A DNA stretch of 64,000 nucleotides from Sympetrum striolatum (lineage: Eukaryota > Arthropoda > Insecta > Odonata > Libellulidae). The DNA lies in NCBI GenBank assembly GCA_947579665.1, contig CANPUZ010000076.1:1-64000 (forward strand), read 5' to 3'. The first letter of the stretch is position 1. Each line of letters opens with the position of its first letter. The notes beneath the pieces were generated by a model. The model was not told the DNA's origin. It searched no databases and saw nothing but the letters and a program-made list of their open reading frames with translations. This document shows, piece after piece, positions 48,732-59,828 of the stretch. Both the position numbers and the translations under genes were made by a program.

Positions 48732-49888
48732 AGTAAAATGTAGCTTGCATACTGCAAGCAGATAGACAACACTAATTTAATATCGGCATAATATCGGGAC
48801 GGTCCTCAAAAGAAAAAAAAAAGATAGAAAATTTTCTTAAAATTCGCTGCAATTTAATCGTCTGGCATCGAACCTGGGTCTTCCTGATAAACTTACTATG
48901 CAGCACAACAGAAGATCACCATCTTTAACTATGTGTGAAAATTCAAGCAGAAATATTGGCTGCAACTGCCTCAAACGACGTCCTACCTTTCCCATATATT
49001 CCTTATGAGAGAAATTTTAATGTGTCCCGGCATCGAACCCAGGAACAGCATGGTTTTATCTATTTTTTTCATAAACCAGGTTTTAATATACATCTTCCAT
49101 CTAAGTAAGAACTTCCTATCATTTTGATAAATGCATCAAAAAAATAATGAAATGCTACCCCAATGTATGATGTATGGGGGATATATTTATAGCCAGGCAT
49201 CGAACCCGGGTCTTTCTGGCAATACGTTCTATGCAGCACAATAGAAAATAGGCATCTTCAACTATGTGTAAAAATTCAAGCAGAAATATTGGTTGTAACT
49301 GCCTCAAACGACGTCCTGCTTTCCCTTTATATTCCTTATGGAGAAAAGTTATTGTGCTCTGGCATCGAACCCAGGAATAGTACGGTCTTGTGAAAATGTT
49401 TTTCGTAAACCAATTTTTACCATACATCTTCCGGCCAAGCACGAACTTCCTATCATTTCGATAAGTGCATCAAAAAAATAATGAAAACCTACTCCCATGT
49501 ATTTTAAAGGGCAGATATTTGCATCGTCCTAGCATCGAACCCGGGATTTTTCCGTGAAAGTCATTTATGTTTTCGATAGATTACGACCATATATAAAGGC
49601 TCCTAGAGTTTTGATTCTCTATCTATCCGGGAAGTATTCTTTAAACATTCCGGAAAATCAAAGGAATGTTTTTAAACGGGACAAATCGGGAATTTGGGGC
49701 CTTCTAGAATCGAACCCATGACACTGAGGATCAAAATCTTTCTGGTGGTTATACGTGATGACCAATACGCCGTAAAAATTTCAATTTAATCACGCTTGTG
49801 GTTTAGGCTGTGAATTTGTATCCTATCAATCTATCTATCTATCTATATACATGAATGAATCCGGAGAAGCATCTATATATAATAGATA
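48732..49888 (+). mobile_element. Complete B-box element inserted in a PLE relic, type I
   Basis: Hairpin end at 48732, cores near 48870, 49035, 49207, 49370, 49540 and 49715, microsatellite end at 49815-49888. PLE coding sequence on both sides continues in the expected register when the element is removed. No duplication longer than a base or two is required, so these are probably the true element ends. Confidence 0.75.
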
Positions 49889-50235
49889 GTTATAAGTTCA
49901 AGAAGAAAGTTTTTGGGGGACAGAGGGATTTTAAACAATCTATGGATGAGGCTATGGAAGGCGGCGAACTTGAGTGAGTAGTGGTGGTTAGAGGTAAATA
50001 AAATGGTATTGTTAGTATAAGTCGGTTTTCTATAAATACTGAATTCGATTTTTTGATTTATTAGGAGTAGGGTGAGGTCTAGGAAGTTCAAACAATTATC
50101 AGTTTCAGTTTCATGGGAGAAGGAAATGTTCGGATGGGCACAATGGTCCACAAGAGATCCCTGTAGGCGCTGGACAGAACCTCGAAAGATCTTCGCGACA
50201 ACCAGAACATTTTTGGCGTAGCCATGATTCTGTTG
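49889..50235 (-). pseudogene. PLE reverse transcriptase relic, upstream part
   Basis: The minus strand reads HPNISFSHETETDNCLNFLD, IEFSIYRKPTYTNN and AAFHSLIHRLFKIPLSPKNF, matching the PLE at 52053 (HPSISFSHENEVNKSLNFLD, FSFSIYRKPSYTDH, AAFHSLVHRLLRIPMSPENF). Upstream it reads GYAKNVLVVAKIFRGSVQRLQ-like sequence where the YxDD motif belongs, so the catalytic residues are lost. Confidence 0.75.
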
Positions 50236-50239
50236 TCCC

Positions 50240-51862
50240 GTGTTTTTCGTCAGACTCTTCCAGTTATTCCCCGATTAACTGAAGCTGACGAACTAAATGC
50301 TTATTATTTAAATGCATAAAATCATCAAATTTGCGGGGGACACTCCGATTGACGACTAACATGCGAATGTTTTTGTAACAAGATCAAAGTGTCATTCCGA
50401 AGCAAAGGTTGGACATTGGTAATAGGAAAGTAGCACTTCCACCGGATTCATCACATTACCCACAGATTTCTGTCAGATGTCCGAATCGAAAGAGTGGCTC
50501 ATTCAGCGTGTTTTTCCAGACGTAGAGCAATAACTCAAAAACCATAATTGGCTGAGCGAACTAGTAATATTGATAGAAATAAAATATGTCGATGATCTCA
50601 ATGCGACCATTCAACATTTCATTTCGGGACAGTCGATTTTAAGCGGCTGCAATTGTGAGTCTGCGCTTTGCGATGACCATAATCACAAGGACAGTCGTTG
50701 GAAGCTAAATAAAGTAAATCCATCCTGCGAGGAATACAAGCAACATGAAAAACTTAATATTAAGATGGAAATAGGTATAACCTGTTTCGGGGTTACCATC
50801 AAAACTCAATATAAACATAAGGAGGGTGACTGGCTCTGATACAGATACAAAAATTACTCCAGTAGCGGTACTCCAGTCTCTATTAGTTTATAATCACTAT
50901 AATTATTCCTTATTTTTACGCACTTATGTCGTAGAGATAAATAGTTTTTTATCCAACATAATGGAACTCCACGAATTCCTATCTGTTTTTTTACCTGAAA
51001 ACTAGCGGAAGTGCCCATTGAAATTCAACGGGGATAATAAGTACACATATATGAAGTTATACTCTCTTACGATTTTAGCAGCTAATGGTTGACCGGTAGA
51101 AAACCCTCCCAGCCCTTAGGTAGATGACTTTATTGTTTGTATATTGGTTCGCATTAAAGATTTTATCTAGGAAAATGGATTGAGAATGAAATTTATGATG
51201 TTTGGATAGTATATAAGCATACATATACTTGCAGGTATTTCATTTGTATGCATTTAATATTAATGATTATACAGTTACAATGGCTCTTACACGATTGTAG
51301 AAAGCCAAGAAGTTTTACGGACTTTTACTGATGGATTCCAACACTACATGCCTCTCATTTCACCCATTGTACAGATACCGTACATTACTTGTGAGACAAT
51401 ATTTAAATCCACTGGAGTTTAAATCTCCTGTAGGCGCACTTAGTGTCATTTTGGAAAATCTCCAACGCTTATATGTGCGTAAAGCACACACACTCTCGTC
51501 ATAAAAGGTTGCAATAATACTAACTAAGATACGTAACCTAACAAACGTACTGGTAGAAAGTCTAACATACCAAAATATTGAAATTTTGATGGCCACTTTT
51601 CAAAATCACGGTTATACCTTAGTGAAACACTTCCATTAAAAACATAGGTAAATTATATTATTCATTCATAATTAATTGTGCTAGTCAAGAAGTAAATGAC
51701 AATACACGTATATATGTTATTAACTATGTCAAATTCGTCTATGTTGGCGTAGAAACTGAGTTCTGCTTATACTTCATCAGTAATAAATGCAATAATTTAA
51801 TCTTTAGTAACTTTAATCGGCAGTTATAAACTAAATAAATTCATTTCACTTCCAATTTATAA
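50240..51862. other. No gene recognised
   Basis: A 89-codon open frame at 50570-50839 has no recognisable motif. The rest is AT-rich with no supported feature. Confidence 0.4.
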
Positions 51863-51928
51863 CTAATTATAACACAGAATAATTTATTACAAAAATTGTA
51901 CTAGTCCACAAAAATAATTAAAAACATT

Positions 51929-51962
51929 GACCGGTTTCGGCAAGTGGTTATGCCATCATCAG
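51929..51962 (-). ncRNA. Hammerhead ribozyme motif in PLE 3' region
   Basis: On the minus strand CTGATGA is followed by a stem-loop (GGCA ... TGCC) and then GAAAC, the conserved hammerhead core. A minimal stem III (AC/GT around CG) and a GTC cleavage triplet follow. Flanks GTATT and AATGT can pair as stem I with two G-U pairs. Hammerheads with very short stem III are known in PLE terminal repeats, where they are thought to act in RNA processing. Confidence 0.7.
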
Positions 51963-52052
51963 AATACAGAATGAAGCTTGAACAAAGAGTTTAAAACTAA
52001 GCTAGGGAGGGGAAGGGGGAAAAAAGGGGGGGAAAAGGGTGGCTGGGATTCG

Positions 52053-53819
52053 TCAACTAAAAGAAAAGGAAGGAGGGGGCAAGTTGCGAGAAGAAAGAGT
52101 AGGAATGGTGGTTATGAGCCGACATTGTATTGAGCAGGGGGGGGGGGATAAATGAGGAATGAGAGTCATTAAGAGCGGAGACCTGTTATGCGAAAAGAGG
52201 AACTCATTAGCTAAATCAAAACAATATCGCTGGTGAAGGTTGATGTATAACTCTTCCAAGAGGTTCATTCTGATGCCTTTAGTTCCTTTATGTAAAATGA
52301 CAGGGGAGAAGGAGGAGAGATGGCCATTGACTGATAAGTGGTCAGCGAAATGAGACTGACCGGATTTATTGACAAAACTTTTCTCATGCTCGGATGCTAT
52401 TTTTTCGATGCACCTTCCGGTTTGGCCGACGTAAGAGGTATTGCAGTTGTTACAGTCAAGTCTATAAATTCCAGGTTTTTTAAGGGGGTCAATACGATCC
52501 TTAGAGTTGCTGAGTAAGGAATGCAGGTTGGCTTTGGAGTAAAAGGCTGGGCGTTTTTCGTCAGAGGTTAAAATTTTTGCACATTTAATACTACAGTTAT
52601 CAATAAAATTAAATTTAACCCATTTGGGCTGTGCGTCCGGATTAACAGCAGGCGGGAAGTACAGTTCACGTAAGGCCAGTTTTTTCCGCTTATTGCGGAG
52701 TATGTTGCTAATGAGTTCAGGAGGGTAACCGTTAGTGAAAGCAATGGAGCATATTGTGTTAAATTCATGATTAAAATTTTCGGGTGACATGGGTATTCGG
52801 AGGAGCCTATGGACAAGAGAGTGAAATGCAGCCATTTTATGGGGAATGGGGTGATTAGAATCAGCCGGAATAACGTGGTCAGTGTAGGACGGTTTCCTGT
52901 AGATTGAGAAAGAGAAACGGGAATCTATTAAAGTTAGTGAGATATCTAGGAAGTTAAGTGACTTGTTTACTTCATTTTCGTGACTGAAGGATATAGAAGG
53001 GTGAATGGAATTAAGAAGTGATAAAAATTGAGTTATTTGCCGGTTCGAACCGGTCCAGAGGCACAAAATATCGTCAAAATATCTGTACCACTTAAAAACG
53101 TTAGATAAAAGTGGAGCATTACTCTTAAATAAGACATGTTCAAAATGATCCATGAATAAATCGGCGATAAGTGGAGATAACGGTGACCCCATGGCCAGTC
53201 CTTTTTGTTGTCTATAAAATTTACCATTAAAAAGAAAATAGTTCTGTGTTAAACAAACATTGAGTAATTTTAAAAGGTCACTAACAACATTCTTGTTGGT
53301 GTCATGTTTCACTAAAAGTTCTTCAACAATAACCAAAGATTCGTCCACGGGCACATTAGTGAACAGATTATTCACGTCAAAAGAAACCAGCTTACAGTTC
53401 GGGGGAAGTGATAGTGTTTTTAATTCGTCGACTAACTCCACTGAGTTTTTCACTGTATATTTCGGATTAAAAACACCTAAATTTACTAAAAGATTGTTCA
53501 ATCGGAAAGCCAGTGAGTGGGAGGGTGAGGAGACACTTGACACTATGGGGCGTATTGTCAGGTCTTTTTTATGAACTTTTGGTAAACCATATAGTCTCGG
53601 TGGGAGGGGGTTCATATTAATCAAGCGGAACTTGAGGCTGTCGTCTAGAATGGTGGCACGGGACACTGCTTCTTTAACACACGCTTGGTATTTCACAGTA
53701 GGGTCCTTAGGGACTTCAACAATATCATTATTCACGATGAAGTCATTACATTTATCGATATAGGTGTTCTTATCGAGAATAACAACACAATTGCCTTTAT
53801 CTGCTTTACAAATCACCAA
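52053..53819 (-). CDS. PLE polyprotein: reverse transcriptase and GIY-YIG endonuclease
   Basis: The 588-codon frame copies element RNA into DNA (RT) and nicks the target (GIY-YIG nuclease). RT motifs: YGLPKVHK (77-84), SFDVNNLFTNV (146-156), QQKGLAMGSPLSP (204-216), the catalytic YFDD (247-250) and IYRKPSYTD (306-314). GIY (450-452) and YVG (463-465, the YIG position) with QTGR follow, as in PLEs carrying an endonuclease. The frame begins at a TTG only because of a frameshift upstream. Coding sequence continues to 54097: TTAEDLVICKADKG joins in frame, and beyond a shift near 53918-53935 lies FSDKELNFLSKGLKYNP. The copy is therefore nearly intact in its domains but not functional as it stands. 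Confidence 0.85.
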   Translation of the reverse strand: MVICKADKGNCVVILDKNTYIDKCNDFIVNNDIVEVPKDPTVKYQACVKEAVSRATILDDSLKFRLINMNPLPPRLYGLPKVHKKDLTIRPIVSSVSSPSHSLAFRLNNLLVNLGVFNPKYTVKNSVELVDELKTLSLPPNCKLVSFDVNNLFTNVPVDESLVIVEELLVKHDTNKNVVSDLLKLLNVCLTQNYFLFNGKFYRQQKGLAMGSPLSPLIADLFMDHFEHVLFKSNAPLLSNVFKWYRYFDDILCLWTGSNRQITQFLSLLNSIHPSISFSHENEVNKSLNFLDISLTLIDSRFSFSIYRKPSYTDHVIPADSNHPIPHKMAAFHSLVHRLLRIPMSPENFNHEFNTICSIAFTNGYPPELISNILRNKRKKLALRELYFPPAVNPDAQPKWVKFNFIDNCSIKCAKILTSDEKRPAFYSKANLHSLLSNSKDRIDPLKKPGIYRLDCNNCNTSYVGQTGRCIEKIASEHEKSFVNKSGQSHFADHLSVNGHLSSFSPVILHKGTKGIRMNLLEELYINLHQRYCFDLANEFLFSHNRSPLLMTLIPHLSPPPCSIQCRLITTIPTLSSRNLPPPSFSFS

Positions 53820-54989
53820 ATCCTCGGCGGTGGTAGCTTTTTTGATGCTGTTGAGGGTTTTTAAATTTGAAATTTCCTTGAAGTTAGGCGGTGGAAGAGA
53901 AGATAGGTGAGAGGATTTCAGAACAATTGTACTTCAGGGCGTTTGGAGGTGGCACAGTCCAATGTCAAATCTATAAAGTCCTCAGCCTTTTTTGGGAGTG
54001 CAGGGTTATATTTAAGGCCTTTACTGAGGAAATTAAGTTCTTTATCACTGAATTGATGATGTGAGATGTGTTCCACCAGATCTCCTTGGATACTATTCTA
54101 ATTATAACACTTTTGAAGTATCTGAATCATAAAAAATACTTCACAGCACCTAACGTCTGTGATATGATTTACAAAAAAGAAAAAGGCACTGTCGCGAGAA
54201 ATATCTGTTTAAAAGAAATAGACAAATTTATTTAAAATATTTTGAGGATTTTCAACCGAAAAAACCACTAAACAAACTTACTTTTCAGTGATAAACCAAC
54301 TGAGGCGAGAGGCTAGCTCTAGAAATTTCCGCCATAAAGTTTGTTTACATCCATGATGCGTTGCGGTTAAAGTTACTTTTAAGATTTAAATACCAATTAA
54401 GGCTTAAATATCGACAAAAATACGTTTTGTTAGAGTTTACGTGAAGATTTCGGTCAAGGTCGACTCTAAATATATGTTATAATACCGGACCTAAGTTTAA
54501 AAAATAGTAAGAGAGTAGTTCACTTAATCAGGTTAATCATTTTCGTTGACCGCGGAATTACGATGTTGTAAATAGATATGCTACATAATTTAAGTCAGAA
54601 TATAACATTAAAAAGGTCTTCAACTTACCAGGGAGTATGCAAATAATCTCCAGATTTTTCAAAAGGTAATTTAGTAAACACGCTAACACCAAATTCGCGT
54701 AACCATCTATAAATATTTACGTTGCTATAAACAAACATGACGTCAACACGGGCCTAAATCTCGATATTTTTTCTAATGAGGAAATTCAACAACCGCATTC
54801 GTCGTTAATGGGAACAGACTTGTTTGTAACCTCCAAAATCTCTCTAATATTTCTTATATTTTATGAAAATACTGGCAATTTCTAATCGAAATCGCTGGTA
54901 CACGACTAAAATAAGAAACTTTATTTAATTTACCTTCTTTTGATGGCATTCCCGACTTTCAACAACGATTCTTTCTAACTTAATTTTGC

Positions 54990-55095
54990 AAAATAAATAA
55001 GGCCTGCAACCGATAAAAGCCAAGTTTACGTGAATTCCTTATGGAACCCTATTATGGACTCCTGGGTTCGAACCCGGGCTTTCTTAGTAATGAGA
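54990..55095 (+). repeat. Isolated B-box / T-arm-like sequence
   Basis: CCTGGGTTCGAACCCGGG (about 55061-55078) is a near-perfect palindrome containing GGTTCGA, followed by CTTTCTTAGTAATGAGAATAG. It resembles the first monomer kind of the 25-40 kb elements but no neighbouring monomer was found; it could equally be a tRNA relic. Confidence 0.35.
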
Positions 55096-55189
55096 ATAGT
55101 ATTCCTGGGGGTTTCTAACTCGTAGAAACACAATACAGTTTGTTTCGAATCTCTAAGTCAAACCGTTTCTGAAATAAAGGGGGGGATGG

Positions 55190-55551
55190 ACGGACTCCTC
55201 GGAAATTATATATAAAGATATGTTATGACCAAGAGTGTCAAAAGCCTTTTTAATGTCAATATATAATCACACATTATATGCACTTTATATATGTAAGATA
55301 AGTGATTTTCTAAAGCATTCCACACCTAAATCCAAACTGGCGTGAGCTTAGAAACCCGTTTTTATCCAAAACCTCAATAATCTTTTCTTAAATAATTTTT
55401 CTATGATCTTGGAAAATATCGGCAGAAGCAAAATGTGCCTGTATTTTTGAAATTGGGTTTTATCACCTTTTTTAAATAGGGGCATTACCACTGCCTTTTT
55501 TAAGTAACTAGGAAATTCACCATTTGAGTCACCACTAGTTTGCGGTATCAA
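55190..55551 (-). pseudogene. Decayed LINE reverse transcriptase fragment
   Basis: The minus strand reads FPSYLKKAVVMPLFKKGD and LLPIFSKIIEKLFKKRLL (RT fingers region). In broken frames it then has FGFR and a KAFDT-like motif near 55240. It differs from the CR1-like element at 58-61 kb (LPIFSKIIEKL against LTSIF*KIMEHI), so it is another LINE lineage. Stops and frameshifts throughout. Confidence 0.65.
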
Positions 55552-55559
55552 CTTTTCAT

Positions 55560-57575
55560 GATTCGCGGATGGGAGCTATCATCTTTGTATACTTACGGAC
55601 CGGAAAAAAACAAAAAATGTAGATTATCAATAAGATTTACATTAAATAACTCTTTTTAGCTTTCGTGTGAATAAAAGACATTGAATGCATTTGAATTACA
55701 AGTAGGTTTCTATGATAAACGAAATTCGGAAAGTTGGAAAGTTGATTAGGATTGACAATCGCTGATCTAAAGTTATAATCAAATAAACTGTAAGTGATAC
55801 GAAGCTCACCGAGTCATCTAGTCATTTATAATTATAATAAGGGATTTTATTCAGGGCGAGATCGAAACTAAAATGCCTCAGCCCTTCGTCATGTAAATAA
55901 AAAAGAAGAACCGATAAATAAAATAGAGTCATATAAATAAAAAAGAAAAACCAGTAACATAAATATCATACAAAAACAAAAAAACAAATAGTTATACATT
56001 TACTAGTAATTAGGTAAGAAATAGACGGAATTTTAGGTCACCGGATAATGACTTCGATACAATTTTGAAAAAGTGTGACGATTGGCGATTGTAGCTAAAT
56101 GTAGCTTCAGTAGTTAACTTCTTCGAAAGAAATATACAATAAATTTTTATTCGTACAGCCTCCGTGGAGTAAGCTTAATGACAGTAAAATCGGAGAAATA
56201 TCTCGAAGTAACCCTCGCGATTAATTTATCATGGAGTACACAAATCCGATACATATTTGGAAATACTTTCTACATGCAAAATCATTGTCTGCCATGTCTC
56301 TTAAATAAATAAGTATATTTGTTTCAATATCTTCAATCCTTTCGATGCTGTTACATTCGAAGGCAGAACATGAACTGTGGCTGCTGCTTCTATGAATTAT
56401 TGGTTTAAAATTAAATAAGTGCTATCCTTTATTCTAAGTTTCTTCTATCCTTTCTCTCATTAAGTTCCTCTTGCGAGTTTGCTCGAGATTCCTGACAGAA
56501 ATGCATTGTTTTATTGCAAGTCCCCACCGCATCTCTACTACATTTGCAGTTCGCCAACGACTGGCAGAACTGTTCGCACAAATTCTAGCTATTCTGTTTA
56601 AAACTCCATAGAAGAAATGGTAGCAGATTCATTTGAGCCAACGTCATTCCTAAAGAGTGAGCTTTTAAGATAAATTTCTTCGACTTACATTTGTCTATAA
56701 TAGACACTACATATTTTCTTTATTCGTATTAGTTTAGAAAAGAAAGATCGAGATATCGTGCCTTCGAAGCCATCGGATGCTGCACGAAATAAATTCAGCA
56801 TTTCCTCAGAATCTTTCTCTCTTTTCCACCGAAATAGAACGAAAAGTAGAAGGCGGACGCATTTCTCAATGCATTTTATCGCAAATTGTAGACATTCCCA
56901 CATATTACCCGTGGACGATTGTCTCCAAAACTTTCTGCACAGGAAATTGATAACACAGCAAGAACATGAAATAAGATAGACTTTGATGCTAGAAACTAAT
57001 GTGTAACTCGAAAGATGGTCCAAAAAACATTGTTTCAAAGAAAATTCCCCCTAATTCCTAATCTTCTTGAAAGTATTACTTTCTTATTTCCCTTTCAATT
57101 TTGATAGTATAGAATCTTGTCTAAGTAACTCTATGCTACCCGGAGTCACTTTTACTCAATGCTGAGTATTTTCAAAATCAATTTTCGCCAACTTTACTTT
57201 GTTATGCAAGTCGGAACATTTTCTCGTAAGAAATACACTGGACCATAAGAATTACACAGTCTCTTCATAATTTTAGACGAACTTGAAGAGAGGAATGAGG
57301 ATTACTAGGCAGAATGACGTACCCTGCGGTTTCACTGACAAGGAGCCACAATGCTGTGAAAACGCAAGCGAAGCACAATGACTAACACTTCTCTGAGGAG
57401 AGACCTTGATAAGAGCCCTCAGTGGGTTTCATTTCATCGCAAGACTGAGACAAAAGTAAATGAAAGATACAGTTTTCTCTATCATGTACCAAATGACAAA
57501 TTAATATATTTCATTCATAATGTGGTATCAGGAACCACAAACCACTATGAATAGCTAATAATGTGACTCTCCACA
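55560..57575. other. No gene recognised
   Basis: A 117-codon minus frame (56685-57038) overlaps a 73-codon plus frame; neither shows a known motif. Otherwise AT-rich. Confidence 0.4.
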
Positions 57576-57621
57576 GATGGATGGCAGCGATTTGACATCC
57601 GAGGTGTGCAGGACCCCTTGA

Positions 57622-57942
57622 GTGACTTGGTCACGAAACTTTAAGGACCTGATCGCCGAGGCTTCCCGAGTCGAGAGTGAGTCGGGTGTCCGTGTGTCGC
57701 TGTCATTTTGCAGCATAGTTCCGCGGTCGGACCGTGGTTCTGAGGTTTGGAGTCGCGTTGTCGGCCTGAACCAAAGACTGCGGGACTTCTGTAGGAGCAA
57801 CGGGGTCGGGTTCGTCGATTTGAGGCCGGTTCTTGATTCATGTCGGCTACCTCTTAATCGTTCTGGCGTTCATTATACTGCCCGGGCGGCGGAGCTGGTG
57901 GCACGTAGGATTTACGAGGTAAATAGGGTTTTTTTAGGTTAG
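57622..57942 (+). CDS. LINE ORF1 C-terminal part, SGNH esterase-like
   Basis: The open frame of 106 codons lies downstream of an in-frame TGA (57619). It reads VSLSFCSIVPRSDRGS, LNQRLRDFCRSNGVGFVDL and NRSGVHYTARAAELVARRI, in the spacing of the last blocks of SGNH/GDSL hydrolases found in ORF1 of CR1-type elements. The catalytic Asp-x-x-His block normally reads DGVH or similar; here it is SGVHY, so the aspartate is missing. It is probably a decayed or truncated ORF1, and its last codons overlap the open ORF2 frame. Confidence 0.55.
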   Translation: MTWSRNFKDLIAEASRVESESGVRVSLSFCSIVPRSDRGSEVWSRVVGLNQRLRDFCRSNGVGFVDLRPVLDSCRLPLNRSGVHYTARAAELVARRIYEVNRVFLG

Positions 57943-58025
57943 ACTATTATCAGAGTTCGCCACCCCAGGTAGTTTTAGAGTCCAATTCTTCCGGTTTAAA
58001 TGAGAGCGATATAACGCAGATAGAT

Positions 58026-59822
58026 TTGCGAGAGAAAAATTTAAATCTAAGGGGAAATAATAATATTAAGAAAGTACATTCAGCGGTAGGAATTATAAAT
58101 AACACCCACGTAAATAGGCAAGTAGAAACGCATGATCTTAGTCCCCGAAATAGAAACAGTAGCATTGACAATAAAGAGAAATTCAATTCAAAAATCGTTA
58201 CGGTTATTCCAAACAGAAATCCAACTTTAAAGCGCGAACTCAGAGATCTAAAAATAATAGTCGTGAATTGCAGAAGCATACGTAATAAGCAGGTGGAATT
58301 TCTTAACCTTACAAGGAGCACTTGCGCGGATATCATACTAGGATCTGAGAGTTGGTTAAGCGAAGACATTAATTCAAGCGAGATATTTCCTCCAGATTAT
58401 GTGATATATCGCAAAGATAGACAGGGTAGAGTAGGCGGTGGAGTTTTTATCGCTGTAAAGAACCATTTGATTAGTCAGCGAGATGAGTTTGTAGAAAATA
58501 GCAGGAGCGAAATGATGTGGTGCTCGATTTTAAGACCTAACGGTAGTAAGATTTATGTTTGTTCATTGTATCGTCCTCCCGATGGCGAAATTGATTGTAT
58601 TGACGATTTATCCGGGACGTTACAGATAATCGGTGAAAAAGTAAAAGATCCCATCATAGTTGTAGGAGGAGATTTTAACCTACCACATATTAATTGGCGG
58701 AATTTAACATGCTCCAACTCTAGTAGAGAGAGAAAAGTTTCTCAAAAATTAATCGATACTTTCTCGTCGCATGCGATAGAACAGGTAAACATGACGAAGA
58801 CTCGAACGACTCGTGCGGGTGAAGGTAACATCCTAGATTTACTAGCCACCACCCACCCACAATTGATAGCTAATCTCGATATAGTTGACGGTATTTCAGA
58901 CCATGATGTCATAATGGCGGAGATGAAAGCAGTAGCGGTTAAATCTCTTAAGCCACCGAGGCAAGTATATGTAATTCGCAAAGCTAATTTTTCGGAGTTT
59001 AGGGTTTATATTAACGAGTGCAAGGATGATTTTTTCCGCTTCTTGGGTGCAAATACAGTAAATGATAGTTGGATAGAGTTTCTCCGGATAATCAAAGAGG
59101 GTTTAATTAAATTTGTTCCTACTAAGAGCGTGCGTGAGCGTAAAGAGCCACGGTGGACGAAACCTAAATTACGAGCATTACATAGGAAGCAAAGAGTCAT
59201 TCACTCGCGATGGAGAAAACTCAAAGCATGCGGAACGAACCATGAGCTCGAAGAACAAAACTATAGAGAAGTGCGAAAGTTAGTTAAGGAAGAAGCGCGA
59301 AAAGAATACCAGGAATATAGATCTCGAACCCTATTAGAATCATTAGGTGGCGATCAGAAAGAATTTTGGTCATACGTGCGTGAGACCCGTGGAGGTCAGT
59401 TTTCTGTGCCTAGCCTCATAAGCGCAGAGGGAATTACCGTAAATAAATCAGAAGATAAAGCTAACTTACTTAACAGGCACTACCAGAAATGCTTCACTGT
59501 AGACAATGGTCAAGTTAAGGATTTTACCTCGCGCATTGATTCAGAGATGTGTCCCATCGAGATATCGGTTGATGGAATTGGAAAGTTATTGCGAGATATT
59601 GATAGGAAAAAGGCGCCAGGACCCGAAGGTATTCCCGCTGTTGTAATAAAAACTTTAGCCGATGAAATTGCTCCGCTTCTACAGATTTTCTATCAGAAAT
59701 CATTGGATGAGGGAACCGTCCCAATGTCGTGGAAAAAAGCTAATGTCACTCCGGTGCCTAAGAAAGGGCGCGCGTCAAAACCAGATGATTATAGGCCTAT
59801 TTCATTAACTTCAATTTTTTGA
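58026..59822 (+). CDS. LINE ORF2 first part: endonuclease and start of RT
   Basis: 598 codons. The apurinic-type (EEP) endonuclease nicks target DNA to prime reverse transcription. Landmarks are VNCRSIRNK (80-88), GSESWLSEDI (106-115, the metal-binding Glu), RVGGGVFIAV, YVCSLYRPPDG, the catalytic GGDFN (204-208) and SDHD (301-304). The RT fingers begin KKAPGPEGIPAVVIK, and the frame stops at YRPISLTSIF with a TGA (59820-59822). The frame is open back to 57927 but has no ATG before the endonuclease; the first codon listed is a TTG. Either the start codon was lost or initiation is unconventional. Confidence 0.85.
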   Translation: MREKNLNLRGNNNIKKVHSAVGIINNTHVNRQVETHDLSPRNRNSSIDNKEKFNSKIVTVIPNRNPTLKRELRDLKIIVVNCRSIRNKQVEFLNLTRSTCADIILGSESWLSEDINSSEIFPPDYVIYRKDRQGRVGGGVFIAVKNHLISQRDEFVENSRSEMMWCSILRPNGSKIYVCSLYRPPDGEIDCIDDLSGTLQIIGEKVKDPIIVVGGDFNLPHINWRNLTCSNSSRERKVSQKLIDTFSSHAIEQVNMTKTRTTRAGEGNILDLLATTHPQLIANLDIVDGISDHDVIMAEMKAVAVKSLKPPRQVYVIRKANFSEFRVYINECKDDFFRFLGANTVNDSWIEFLRIIKEGLIKFVPTKSVRERKEPRWTKPKLRALHRKQRVIHSRWRKLKACGTNHELEEQNYREVRKLVKEEARKEYQEYRSRTLLESLGGDQKEFWSYVRETRGGQFSVPSLISAEGITVNKSEDKANLLNRHYQKCFTVDNGQVKDFTSRIDSEMCPIEISVDGIGKLLRDIDRKKAPGPEGIPAVVIKTLADEIAPLLQIFYQKSLDEGTVPMSWKKANVTPVPKKGRASKPDDYRPISLTSIF

Positions 59823-59828
59823 AAAATA

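Larger units (their letters stand above)
51863..54110 (-). mobile_element. 5'-truncated Penelope-like element with 13-bp TSD
   Basis: CTAATTATAACAC is present at 51863-51875 and 54098-54110 and bounds the insertion (51876-54097). Coding sequence runs in frame right up to the 5' junction, so the element was truncated on insertion. It holds one reading frame with a frameshift, a 3' UTR and a hammerhead ribozyme. Only one terminal region is present. Confidence 0.85.

Noticed and set aside
48716..49895. A 6-bp TSD (AGTTAT) around the B-box element in the PLE relic
   Set aside because: AGTTAT occurs on both sides, but the two copies belong to different PLE codons (L-I-T and E-I-T) and the residue count to NGYPP fits without any duplication, so the match is probably chance.
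53260..53574. 104-codon plus-strand frame inside the PLE
   Set aside because: It is a shadow of the PLE reverse transcriptase on the opposite strand.
56685..57038. 117-codon minus-strand gene
   Set aside because: Cysteine-rich composition is uneven, a plus-strand frame overlaps it, and no homology-like motif or splice context supports it.
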